Position numbers and translations under genes: made by a program. A DNA stretch of 64,000 nt, from positions 46,398,048 through 46,462,047 of the forward strand of contig CM031879.1 in assembly GCA_018697195.1 (NCBI GenBank). Reading direction: 5' to 3'. Positions 49,774 through 61,300 of the stretch are shown here, one piece after another (position 1 is the stretch's first letter; each line of letters begins with the position of its first letter). The DNA comes from Certhia americana (lineage: Eukaryota > Chordata > Aves > Passeriformes > Certhiidae). Under the pieces are notes generated by a model that was not told the DNA's origin, made no database searches, and saw only the letters and a list, made by a program, of their open reading frames with translations.

Positions 49774-50457
49774 ATGATCAGAGGGAGGCCAGATGATCTG
49801 CACAACACACATGCCACAGTTTCTCGTCTGCAAAGGCAGCATCGGAGTGTTCTCCCCAGCCCCGCGCCGCCCGGCTTGCCCGATCGTTTCCGGATGTTTC
49901 GCAGCTGCGAGTGGGAAGTCCTGGAACGATCCCTCAATATCCTCCAGGCCAGTGACTTCTACTGGGGCCCCTTGTCTGTGGGGGAGGCTCACGCCAAGCT
50001 CCAACGGGAGCCTGTAGGCACCTACTTGGTGCGGGACAGCTCACAGGGGAACTGTTTGTTCAGCCTGAGCGTGCGGATGCCCACGGGGCCCGTCAGCCTT
50101 CGAATCTCTTTCCAGGAGGGCTATTTCCGCCTTAAGAACTGGTTTTCAGACTGTGTGGTTCGGCTGCTGGAGCTGGTGGTGGCAGGGACTCGGAACAACC
50201 CCTTGCACTTTGATGAGATGGGGGGAACTCCCCTGGTCTTCTCTGAGCCCTTGTGCCGGAGCCGCCGGGCAGTGCCCACGCTGCGAGAACTGTGCTGCCG
50301 GAGCCTCCCTGCTGGTGCCATGACAGAGGACAGAGCAGGGCTGGGGGGCTCCTTGGGGATGTGTCTGAGGGAAGGGGTGTTCTCACCCCTGGACAGAAGG
50401 GGAGGGTCAGAGGGGAGCCTTGGTCCCATCCCCTCTCTGTCCTGGGCTGGGAGATGA
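49774..50457 (+). CDS. SOCS1-like suppressor of cytokine signalling, divergent SOCS box
   Basis: Predicted intracellular inhibitor of JAK-STAT signalling, 227 residues in one exon, as usual for SOCS genes. The N-terminal 37 residues are unrecognised. Residues 38-44 (RFRMFRS) correspond to the kinase inhibitory region of SOCS1 (HFRTFRS). Residues 45-61 are the extended SH2 helix. The SH2 domain starts at FYWGPLSV (62-69) and has Arg87 in YLVRDS for phosphotyrosine binding. It closes near GGTPLVFSEPL (150-160). The BC box TLRELCCRSL (169-178) for elongin binding is intact in pattern. The following Cul5 box, normally with LPLP and LRDYL and ending near FPF, is here represented by EDRAGLGGSLGMCLREGVF (185-203) and has lost the key residues. 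About 21 further residues follow instead of a stop. The SH2 is closest to SOCS1 among SOCS proteins, yet the neighbours are not those of SOCS1 (CIITA, CLEC16A), so it looks like a paralogue. It could also be decaying. Confidence 0.88.
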   Translation: MIRGRPDDLHNTHATVSRLQRQHRSVLPSPAPPGLPDRFRMFRSCEWEVLERSLNILQASDFYWGPLSVGEAHAKLQREPVGTYLVRDSSQGNCLFSLSVRMPTGPVSLRISFQEGYFRLKNWFSDCVVRLLELVVAGTRNNPLHFDEMGGTPLVFSEPLCRSRRAVPTLRELCCRSLPAGAMTEDRAGLGGSLGMCLREGVFSPLDRRGGSEGSLGPIPSLSWAGR

Positions 50458-51305
50458 TGCCATGCACATGGGAGATGAAGGAAGATGCCTCTTTTATGGC
50501 TCTGCTGGTGGGATGTGTACCACACCAGTGAGGCTGGACTGGCTGCTGGGAGAGAAAGGGGGAGGGCAGAGGGAGCAGAGCTTGAACCCAGTGTCTCTGT
50601 GACAGATGTCTGCTCATACATCCACAGTGAGTGTGACTTTCCCCAGATATGCCTGGGGTAAAGCCAGACTTGGAGAGCAGACATTGCCACTGCCACCAAG
50701 TCCTGCTCTTTACTCCATTTTAAACTTAAAAGCTTCAGAAAAAGGTGAGTTGCCTGTCCTCCCAGGTCAGCCCTGTGTTCTCCTCTACCCTCAAGTGCTT
50801 GAACTCATTTCTGCCTCAAATCTGCCCTTGTGGAGTGCAGTTGAGTCCAGTCCCACAGCAGTGCAGCTTGGACATTGATGGGCATGACCCTTGTGCTGAC
50901 CCATGAAGCTGTGGTGGAGCAAGAGCACGTTTCACTCCTTGCAGCACAAATGTGATGCCTATTACTTCAGAGGCTGGTGTTTGCACCAGGTGAAACCATT
51001 GCAGCCATGTATGATCATGCAGCTTCACTGGCTTTTGCATTGCTTTATTTGATTGGATTTTTGAAGATGGGTTATGCTGTACTTAAGGGCATGGCATTCC
51101 TGCAGAGATAGTCCTGGTCTGGGGAGTTGTGTCTGCCCTGGGAGGGTGTGAAGAGATGGGATCCTGCACCCTTTCTTAAGCTCTTCTGATAGTGTGCTGC
51201 TGCCATCTGTCGAGCATCAGAAGATGTTTTGGTTTTGCCTCTGAAAAGGCAAAGAATTTTTTATATAAAACTTCTAAAATTTTAATAAAACTTTTATATT
51301 GATTT
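50458..51305 (+). other. SOCS1-like 3' UTR with AATAAA at 51284-51289
   Basis: Non-coding sequence after TGA at 50455-50457, up to the first canonical polyadenylation signal in TTTTAATAAAAC. The end is inferred. Confidence 0.55.
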
Positions 51306-54300
51306 TTAAAAGTCAGTGAATACATGGCAATAACTTCATTCCCTTGTAATGTTGGAAGCTCAGTTAGTTTAGTGCCCAGGCTTGGCAATCAAACTGAATC
51401 TGAACAAATGAACTTCTCATAAAGAACAAAAGCAGAGCACAAATAAGTGGTCCTAGCTGGGAACATTAAACTTAAAGTCATCTTGTAGTGTAATTAATTG
51501 AAGAATTTTCTCAACAGAGAATATTTCTGAAAATCTCAGCCTTACATTTTTAAAAGTGTTTTTAGCACCTTAAAGTTTGTACTGAGTGTTTGAAAAAAAC
51601 TGTGTAATTCAAGATCTTAGAATAGGGCACAGCATCAGTGAACTTGAACTGGTGAGTATGAGTACAAATGGGAGGAAGAGAGTTGGCTTAAATAGGGTCC
51701 GGGTTCATTTTAGGGATAGTTGGCATAATGTCTTCAAAATTAGTGATTGAAAACAGCTGCATGAAAGAAGAGATTCAGGTACTCTAAAATTTGAGCCAAT
51801 CTATTTCATATGCTGCTAAACATCTGTATCTGGGCAGGCAGCCTGCTTTGCTCATGCTGACTTTCTTCTTCAGACCTGTATGGAAGAAAAAAATGAACAG
51901 GGGAAGAGAGTACATTGAATTTACTCTATTGTCTTCAACTGTTTTATCTGAGGAACTAAAGTGTGTGGTGAGCACAGAGACAGATACAGGCTGTGATTCA
52001 CCACAGGAGCCTAATGTGGACACTGAATTATTCTCTGGAGGGCTCTGTTGCTCTGCTGGCAGTGAGGTGCCTGGCCGCCTGTCTCGGGGCACTGCCTTAT
52101 GAACCAAGGTAGTTAAATAAGTGTCAGGGAAGTGGTGATCTTGTCCTTGCTGCTTGCTCCTTCCAGCTGCAGGGAGACCAGAGGCAGCTCAGTGACCCTG
52201 AAGCTACCGCGTCTCTCAGCCCAGTGCAAAAGCAGGAGCTGGGATTGTTCATTTCTGCAGGGTTTGTGTGCCCTGGCATGGTGGCTGACGTGGGCATGGT
52301 GTTGCTAGCTGCCAGCATCTCAGGTGGCTCTGGGCACCTCTGGGACTGTTCCTGAGCTCTTGGGTGAAGCCCCTGCCTCAGCAGGATCGGCCACACAGCT
52401 GCCCTCCCTGTCTGCCATGGAGGAGTGGGACTAAATCTGCTGGCCCAGGCCTCATGTCCACCCCTTGATCCTTTTTTTTCTTGAGGGTGTCTGCTGAGGT
52501 GCTTGGCTGCCTTCCTGCCTTCCCTTCAGAAAGCAGAGGGTGGAGGAACAGTATAATTTCTTCCATGTTTAGAACCAAGCACAGGAATGCTTCTGTTTTC
52601 TGGCCATGGTTATACCTCACTGAGGGAAGAGCTTTCTAATGGTATTGCTGTGACCTGGCTGTGAACTGTTCTCATTTGGCTGCAAATGAGCATCTTGGGT
52701 TGTATAGCTGGGGGCTGCAGAAGAGCCCTGTTTGCGGCCTGGATTCCGCTTTAGGAAAATCACACCACAGAAGGAAAGAGTTTGGATTTTAATAAAGTCT
52801 ACTTTTTTTTTCTTCCTTTTATTTTTTATTTTTTTTAATTGCACAGCAAGCACTTGTCTCAGTCTTACAAGTAAGTCAATTCCATGCAGGGCTGCAGCGA
52901 ATTGATTTGAGATCTGTGGATGAAAAGCAGTGAATTACTGCCAAGCATTGTTATATTGTGGAAGTTGAAAGCACATCATGTGTGAGTATCCTCATTATTC
53001 CCAAGGAGAGGTCACTCTGCAGATGAGGATTGGTGCAAGAAAGGAAATCAATGTAGAAAGAATAGGAGAGTGAAAAGTGCATTGGCTGAGGCAAGCGTTA
53101 GAGTCCTTCGTTCTCTGCTTGCATGATGGAAGAGATATGTTTTTCTTTCAGCTCTCGAGAAAAAGGATGTACAAAGCAAGAAGGTAAGAATTTACTTCAA
53201 TGGGGAAACACTATCCTGCTGCTTTCATTAGAGTGGGTCATGTTCACTTTAATGCCCCTGGCTCTGAACCGGCCCCTCTGTCAGGTAGGAGTAGCTCCTG
53301 GTGGTCTGTATCCAAATTTTTCTTTTGGTGGCTCCTAAGGGGACTTAAAAAGAAATTGCAAACTTCCTCACAACCTCTTGAGCACCATTTGGGGAATAGA
53401 AGAAAATTGTTTGCATTTTTATATGTTATGTTATACATTTCTCCAGCTGACTCATTTCAGTTTGTCGAGGAAACTTACACAGGCCTTGCAGATGGTTTTT
53501 TTCAAGTGTTCTTTGCAGCAGAAGTTGAAAAGTTTAGTGCTTGTGAGAGGGGCTTCCTCTACCATGCTGTGAAGGGCCTGGATTTCAGTCCCAATATGCT
53601 GCAGGCATCCAACAGGAAACTGCTCTTTGTCTGCTCCCAACTAGCTGTCTGTTGGTAGTGCTCTGGGACCCCAAGGGTTAACTTCCCAAAATTCTTCACT
53701 GGAACTTGCTAATAACTTCCATATGTACCCATGTGTGTGCTCAGGAGGGGCCCCACAGCCATCAGCTCTTGTAATAATACTTGATTACCTCTGACATAAG
53801 GGTCTGTATGTCATTAGGAATAGGATTCACCAAAAGACACAAGTTTGTGCAAAAGCACTTTTAAAATATATTAACATTTGGTCATCCTCAATGATTGGGA
53901 AATTAATTCTTCTTAGGTAGTCAAGGTTCAAAATAAAGCCTGTGTACACACAGCTGGATCTCAGTTTTGACCCTTACCCTGATGTCCCTCTGTAAATGTG
54001 TATTTGTGTCATTAGTCTTTAAACTAAACGCCTTAATTTATAGCACACCTCAGTTAGGGGAATGTGATGGTTTTGTCTGAGTTTGTTTTGCCCCAGTTCC
54101 TTAGATGTTTGGCATCTGTACAGTTAAAGCTGCACGCGCTGGAGCTTTCTGCCTGCCCTGTGCCATTCCCTGGTGCAAAGGCCAGGCTACTGAGGGCAGC
54201 CTTCAGAGAGAAAGCAGGTGTCAGAGGGAGAGGAAGATGTGGCAGAGTCGCTTTGAAACTCACGATGCCTCCCTGCAGAGCTGCCTGGGTCTTGGCAGGC

Positions 54301-54489
54301 TCCTGCTGCCTTCTGATCTCAGCTGGGGCTGGCAGAGCTGAGGTTTTGATTCAGGCAAAGCAAAGTACTTCCAAACGCTTCCCGTGCAAGGGCTGGCTCA
54401 ATAGTAGGACTCTTCAGCCAGAAAAGAGATGGCTGAGGTCTGCGGCAGAGATCTGTAAAGCCTAAATGCCATGGAGTAGGTGACCATGT
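51306..54489. other. Downstream of the SOCS1-like gene, no gene recognised
   Basis: Unique sequence. AATAAA hexamers on the plus strand at 52791 and 53932 could end longer transcripts. An open frame at 53200-53658 has no family resemblance. Confidence 0.45.
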
Positions 54490-54680
54490 GTTTTCTTAAA
54501 AATCCAGGGAGGCGTCTGATGAAATACTCAAGTTCAAAACTCAAAAGGAGACATTTCCTCATGCACGTATAGTAGCTTAAGCTGTGGAAATCTCTGCCAC
54601 AGGCCACCAGCAAGGCTAACCTCTGTGTGGGTACAAAATGGGATTTATGGTGACAGAGCACCTCTGGAGGAGGAAAAGCA
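54490..54680 (+). repeat. CR1-like LINE 3' fragment (tentative)
   Basis: The order 'agttcaaaactcaaaaggag', 'acatttcctcatgc', 'agcttaagctgtggaaatct' and 'tgccacaggcc' resembles the 3' non-coding part of CR1-type elements (aaggagacattt..., ...tggaact.attgccacag). It is short and diverged. Confidence 0.45.
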
Positions 54681-57600
54681 GAGTCGGGAAATAGAAAAGG
54701 CAGGATCCAGAAGTTCTGTGCCTTGTAGGGCAGATCTCTGCTGTGGCAGGAGTGTGGGAACAAGTCACTAGGCTCAGCCTGATGCTCAGCAGCACAGGGG
54801 GCAGTCCAGGCCAGCTGAGCTGGTGGCTCCATGAGGGCCAGCTGTGCTGAGCTCCCAGAACCTGTGCTAGGCCTCTCAAGACGGGTCTGCACCTGGCAGA
54901 CCTGTACACTCACCCCTGCAGTGCAGTTGCATGCCCCAGCAGTTTGATGGCAGCCCCAAAGGGAGCAGCCCTGGGGGGCTTCTTCCCAGCTTTCACAAGC
55001 AGAAAAACTGGGACACCCATCTGATGCCTGGAGGCAAGCATCAGCACAGACTGAGGATAAAAACATCACCATCATTCAGAATGAGTGAAGGAGCTTCAAT
55101 TGTCAGCTGAGGGCACTGGGGGAGGCCAGCATCAGCCCGAGGTGACGGCTGGTTGGGGCAGAGCTGGGGGCTCCTAGCCTGACTAACTACATGTCAGAAA
55201 GGAGCTGCAGAGCTTTGAGAAGCAAAGCACTGTCAGGTTCCTAGGTTCATCCATCCCAGAGCAAATGACATGCATACATTTCTAAGTATTTTTGCCTCCT
55301 GGGCTACCTGCTTTCCCAAGACACTACCCTTGCCATCCGAGCTCTCAATCTTTGAGCTGGTCCCAGATGCCACTGAAATCAACAACCAGATTATTTTTCC
55401 TCTCTGAAGATTTTGGATTAGGCCTCCCTGTTTTGTCAGGCTGATGTGAGCAAAATGTGGGTTTTCTGCACTAAACGTAATCAAAACAAACCCTGCTCCC
55501 ACTGGCTTGTGCAACAAATCATGCTGGGGGAATTGCTGGCATTCAGCATGATTAGCCCAAGTGCAGATGCCTTGCAGCTTGTAAACAATAGCCTAAAGGA
55601 TTGGAGAGGATCACAAACAAAGCACTTAGAGAGAAGACAGCATTTTCAAAAGGGACTTGAGAGCTTATGTCCATTGGGGGTTTGTCTTTTAAAAATAAAC
55701 TAGAAGTAAACAAATTGACAGAGACGGCTCTAAAGAATCTAAGAGAATGAAAGTGAGGAGACTGGATATAATACTCCAAAAATTAAGTATGGGAAAACTA
55801 GACAGGGCTAATGGGTCCTCTTAAACTCCTCAACAAGATGTCCCACAGCCTTAGGGATGGGCAGACACTGGAAATCTCATTTATCCTTGTGAATAAGCCA
55901 GGTAGGATGTGTAAAGGATGCAGAAGAAAACCCTTTGTCAGTTCACAGGAGAAAAAAAATCCCTAAAAAGTGGTGAGAGGAACAAAAGGATCAGGCAAAT
56001 TGTGTTTATTTTATGGTGATTCAGTCTGAAAGTGACATTCTCTCTTTGAACTGCAAACTAGTGACAATTGCTGTGAATTTCAGACTGAAAACTGTCCAAG
56101 TCATGTAAACCATAGTTTTTGTATTGTGCTTTCAATATTTTTTTTTTTTAAATCTCGGTTTTATATAGGGTTTTTAAGTATGGGCTGAATTATTTTCAAT
56201 CATGTCTCATTTCTCTTGGCCCTGGCAGAATGAAGTAGCAAGTGCCCGGCTTCACACTCAAGAGCTCATGCAAGGGGACAAGATTCATGACACTGATGGT
56301 CACTCATTTAATGACATGGTGAATGGGAGTTGCAGTCAGAGCTCACCAGCATTTCTGTAACTGAGATGGTGCTGCAAGGAATGCTAAGTACAGAAAGACG
56401 AGAGCACCCTTCACTCTTTCCCTGGTTCTGTGTCTGCTGGAAACATGCAATTCATCCATTTGTTTAAAAGGCTCAGGTAGCAGCTATTCTGATCACAGAG
56501 CATGAGGTATTTGCCAGGTCCTTGCTGGACCTTTCAGTGCATTCTGGGTTGTTTTGGAATCCATGGAATCTCAAGCCTAGAACAATACAGGTGCAAATCC
56601 AGGCGTTCTTGGTAGTATCCAGCCCCCATGTTCTGAGTGCTTCAGTTGTCCATTCTGTAGTACTGAGTTAGGAAGGGTTGATGGTTCCTTTTATCCTTGG
56701 TCTTCTGTAAGGAGCTCTCCAAGGCATTGGGATGGGAGAATGGGGTGGTGGAGAACATGAGCTGCAGATCTTTTCCTGCTCTTCCAGACTGTGCAGGGAA
56801 TCAACCAGATACGAAGGCAACTCTAATGTACGCGCTGAGATACCTAAAATAAGCCATGCAAACAAATCAGTCGTATGTTATCCAGATGGGACTGTTCAAA
56901 TCCAATAATAGCAGTAAAGTGCTCCCGAACTCTGCAGAGAGAGAGATTATAGAGGGATCAGGTATAATTATAGTGCCTTATTATTACCATTCTCATCATT
57001 CTTTCTAACAAAGCTTTTCAATAGGATGAAAGAACTTCTTGCAGGAGATCCTAATGTGTTTGCTGGCATTTTTTCATTCTTCCTTCCAGGGCTGTTCAAG
57101 TCAGCCCCTGTAAATGGCATTACTAAATATCATAATGACCTTGGACTATACTATTTTTCAGAGGAAACCTTCAGCATCTCTTTATGGCTTTGACTGCAGC
57201 AAACCCTTCTCCTGAAACACCTCACTGTTGCTACCTCTACTGGGAGCACCAGCAAAAATACCTCTGTGCTGCTGTGATCCTTGCCTTGAAACAAGCCCTT
57301 CCATTCAGGGTTAAGTAATACTCTTGAAATGAAATATTAGCGTCTGCAAGTGGCTTGTCTGTGTACTGCTCCATATATTCCACCTGGAATATAGGTGGAA
57401 TCACTCAGCAAACGTTCTCTACTTTGGAGAAAGTCAAAGAGCTGGAGGTATGTATCTGCAAGGTGTTCTCCTCTGCCCAAATCCCATCTCCTCTGAAAAC
57501 CATCGGTGCTTGTGAGAAAAGCCCAGGGTTATCAGAATCAGACCACAGGCAAAATGGGTACAGGAAACACAACATCCTTGTCTGCAGGTTGGTCCTGTGG

Positions 57601-58574
57601 GCTGGCACCACTCAAGAGAAGGGAAAAAACACCCTGGTATTTATTCAGCAGTATCCCTTCCCAGATCACTGCAGATCCCTGGAAATATTGCCATAAGAGG
57701 AGCCTGACAGAGCAAGGGAGACAGCTCACCTTAGAGGCACTGCCACACAGCAGCTCTGAAACCCAGTGTGGACTTCCCAGGGAGGGGATTTTTCACGGGA
57801 GGCAAGTCCCAGGTAGCACTTCCCCTTCTGCAGCCCTCCCAGCTTAGGAAGCAACTTGCTATGGGGAAAAACTCAGCGAGCATGTGGATGGTAAAATCTC
57901 TACCAACACATCTTGTTCTTAATCTGCAGTACACCCTGCATTGCCATCCTCATGGCCTTGATTTAGTGAGTCCCTTGCACCTCTCTCAGCTTGGGGACGT
58001 GCCTGTTCCTGTGTCTGTGTCAAGTGTTGCAGTGCAGGACAGCATCTGGCTCCATGCCTGCATGCCCTGCTCACTTGCAGGACCTGGACAAACCAGGAGG
58101 AGAGGTGATGTGGTTTGAACAGATGCAGCAGGTTTGGAGGGAGACACGTTAGGTTTGTCTCTTGGGCAGGGGGAAGGGGGTGGGTTGATGAAATGGGTCT
58201 TTCTCTTCTGGTCTCTCCTGAGTGCCTTGGCAGAGCCTTGCTCTCAACTCAATGAAAGTAGGGCAGAGTCTAACCACATTTCAAGCTGTCTGTGTTTTTG
58301 GATTCTGGGTAACTGTGATCTTTATCTGTTCCTAGAAAAGATTTAAACAACTTATAAACCACAGCTGGGCAGAGGTAATAAAGGAAACAGTACTGGGATG
58401 GGGAAGGCTCTCCCCAGAGTGTACAGAGTGAGGAGAGAGTGGTCTGCAGGAGAAACCATGGGCCCAGCTGTGGTAGAGGGTCTCAGCATGGCTGCTTGGG
58501 CTGTAGGGGGACAGAGAGGGGCTGCCTTAGAGAAACCTCGGCAGTATTAGTAGCTAGGTATAAAATGTGGGCAC
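54681..58574. other. Non-coding, nothing recognised
   Basis: About 3.9 kb with only short ORFs and no clear repeat family. Confidence 0.45.
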
Positions 58575-58640
58575 ATGTATATACACATGCATATATATAT
58601 ATATATATGTATGTATACATGTATATATATATATATTTAT
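58575..58640 (+). repeat. TA / TATG microsatellite
   Basis: Alternating ATATAT and GTAT units, including two uninterrupted (AT) runs separated by GTATGTATACATG. Likely polymorphic in length. Confidence 0.9.
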
Positions 58641-61039
58641 AAAGAGCAAGTGGAGATACAGTTAGTCACAGAAGAAGGTGTCTGAACCCCACTATGGTAT
58701 CTATATAGTCTCAGCTTCATGCTCCCGCTGAGCTTTGTGTCTCCATGCAGACAGGCTATGCTTCCTCTTATACTCCAGGGTTTTTTGCCTTTCTCCTCCC
58801 TGTGGGACCCACATCTATCATCATGCAGTTCTTCAGGGAGAGGAGAGCTCCTTCCATTGGGGGGATTGGAATGGTTCAGGCTCAGTGCCTAACCTCCAGG
58901 CCCACTGGGAGGTTCACAAAACCCCTCCCAGGTCTCTCCATGGCCTACAGCAGCCTTGGATGCTCCCAGTGCACTCAGCAGTGGTCTGTAAGGGTTTGAA
59001 AAACAAAACCCAATGATGTTTCTCTTGCATTAGGTCAAAACTACAGATCCTTGTCCTGTAGTTCTGTCAGCCAGGAATGTAGACAGCAGGTGGGAAATTC
59101 AGGGGTAGGGAGGAAAACAGAATGAAACACATTTCTGTATTGGCAAAAATCCTAGCAGAGATGTGGTTCTTCCAGCACATGTTTTTGCCAGGATCCTTTA
59201 TTTAGTTTTCATAGCCAGAATAGGGCCTGGTGGCAAAATTATGTTTTTCCACCCTAGGAGGGTGTGCTGTTACAGCTGCATCAGCCTGCATATTCTCCAC
59301 AGTCCACAATCAAAGCAAAGTTGAGGAATTAATAGAAAGAAAAAGACAATATATTCACTTGGCAGTGAGATACTCAGCTACTTAATCCTTTCCCAGCTTT
59401 CCTCCTGGGAGCTGGCAGAAGCCTGGAGGAAAGCTGTGCCAATCTAAAGTGGGGTGTGACTGCACTCAAGTGTCCGTTGTGGGGGTCCATGCTGGTTCCC
59501 AGGGTCACTGCAGCTGTGCTGCCTGTTCTACTTCCCAATGTCCTGAGCTGAAAAGCTCCTGCTGGCTGAAGAAAGGGTCCCAAAACAAAAAACTGAAAAA
59601 GGGGAAGACATTAAAAGGGGAAAAAAAAAAAGAAAACCCAGAAAAAAAGGGAGAGAAAGAGTAGGCAAGGGAATGAAGTGGTTTGGGTGAAAGGGAGTGC
59701 AGGGACTTCTTGAACCTCGGGGAAAGGAGCTTAGATTCGGAGTCAGCTGTGGGGCAGGCATGGGCACCTGGGGGCAGTCAGAAACTGTTGCCAGGATGCA
59801 GGGAGCTGGGGTTGGCACAGCTGGCTGGCTCAAAGCAGGGCTGAGGCCCAAGCAGTTTTCCTGCACAGACAAGACCAGAAGGGCCATCTGGCAAGGCCAT
59901 TGCTGGCAGGAACCAGTCCTGCTGCTCCCTTGCAACTGCTGCCATCTTGTCCAACATGATCCTCCCTGTGTGTGCCCTGCACAGGACCCAGCACCTGCCA
60001 AACTTGCCTGCCTGCCCCCCTTCACCCCCAGCAGTGGGGGATGCACAGCCCTTCACTCAGGACAGTTTCAGAGCGCTCAGGACAGTTTCAGAGCATGATG
60101 TGCACACCTCAAGGCATGCAGCTGGTGAGCGGGGTCTATGGGGCTCCTGTTTTAGGAGGGCACTGCTGGCAGCATGCCCTGCTCCTCCCAGCATCCCACC
60201 CCCAGCATTTTTGCTGCTGTTGTAAGAAAGTTTGGGCTGGCCTGGTCGTGGCATTGTGGGGCTGGTGACACCTCCTGTGACCGTGGGAGGGCTGTGTGCC
60301 TGTGACTCCTGCAGTCGTGTTCCCATGGCGGCTGTCAAGGTGTGTGAGTCCGTGGCTGTTTGAGGGGACACTCTTTTGAAACAGCTGAGGCAACCACCAC
60401 AGCAAGCTGGAAACCATTACCAGCACCTTGACTAGTGCAGCATCACTGGTCAGTGGCATGAAATAGGTACTTGGGCTTTGCTTGTGGTGAGAAGAACCCA
60501 CGCGTGTTGCCAAGAGACCTCTGCAAGGTGAGAATTGTCATTCATAATAAAACTGCTCCTCACTAGCACTGGCAGGAGTTTCCAGAGCAGCCTCGACACA
60601 GAAGGGATGCCTTGTGAGCGCAGAGATGGTGCCAGGGCTGGCCGCAATGCCGCCGGCTGCTCCCTGTGCTTTGCCCCCTGGCTGGGGGCTGCTGCCTCCC
60701 AAAAGGGATCAGCAAAAGTGACTCGGCTGCCGCTGCCAGAGAGGGAATGCCCGGTAGTGGGGCAAGAGGTGTGTGTGGGATGACTGAGCTGGGCTGCTGC
60801 GGGGACAGCGACTTTAGGCACAGAGAGAGGCGACGAGGACGGGACCCAGCGGGGATGGGTCACACCCGCGGCAGACAGGTTCATTTTCCTTTTCCACACC
60901 CCGTCTTCTGCTGCTCCTGCCTGACGTGACGGGCGAACCGCCACTGCAGTATCTGCAGTTTGCCGAGTAAAAGTTGTTCCTCGAGCTGTTGATTACGGTT
61001 AATTAGCATTAATTTTGCCTTAAGTGGATCCTAGTTGTG
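58641..61039. other. Non-coding, rising GC toward CpG island 3
   Basis: No coding exon recognised. An A-rich patch with short AAAAAG runs lies at 59580-59665, and a 20-bp tandem duplication at 60056-60095. CpG begins to rise after about 60600. Confidence 0.45.
60056..60095 (+). repeat. 20-bp tandem duplication
   Basis: CTCAGGACAGTTTCAGAGCG at 60056-60075, repeated at 60076-60095 with a difference only in the last base. Confidence 0.95.
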
Positions 61040-61300
61040 CTCGTTTTCTCCAGGGTTGCGACTCCTCCGGTCCCCCGCTGCCCTGGGCCCGTGGTGGGTG
61101 GGCGCGGGAAAGAGGGAGGGGGCGGCCGGGGCGGCGGCGCCATCTTGTGGGCGAGGGCGCGGGGCGGTGGGAGCGGCCGCCCCTCCCTGCCTGCCTGCCC
61201 CGCCACCGCGGCACGGCCGGACCGGGGCTCGGTGTCCGCGGCTCAGCCTCCCGCAGGGGCCGGGAGGTGCTGCCCGGGGGAAGATTTAACCCCCTGGGTC
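61040..61300. promoter_or_regulatory. Orphan CpG island 3 with YY1-type motif
   Basis: Very dense CpG (GGCGGCCGGGGCGGCGGCG and so on). GCGCCATCTTG at 61137-61147 is the reverse of CAAGATGGCGC, a YY1 site. Such sites usually read AAGATGGC in the direction of transcription, which would favour a minus-strand transcript. No exon could be assigned. A CRE-like TGACGTGA lies nearby at about 60923. Confidence 0.5.

Noticed and set aside
50121..50699. 192-codon minus-strand frame
   Set aside because: Shadow of the SOCS1-like coding exon.
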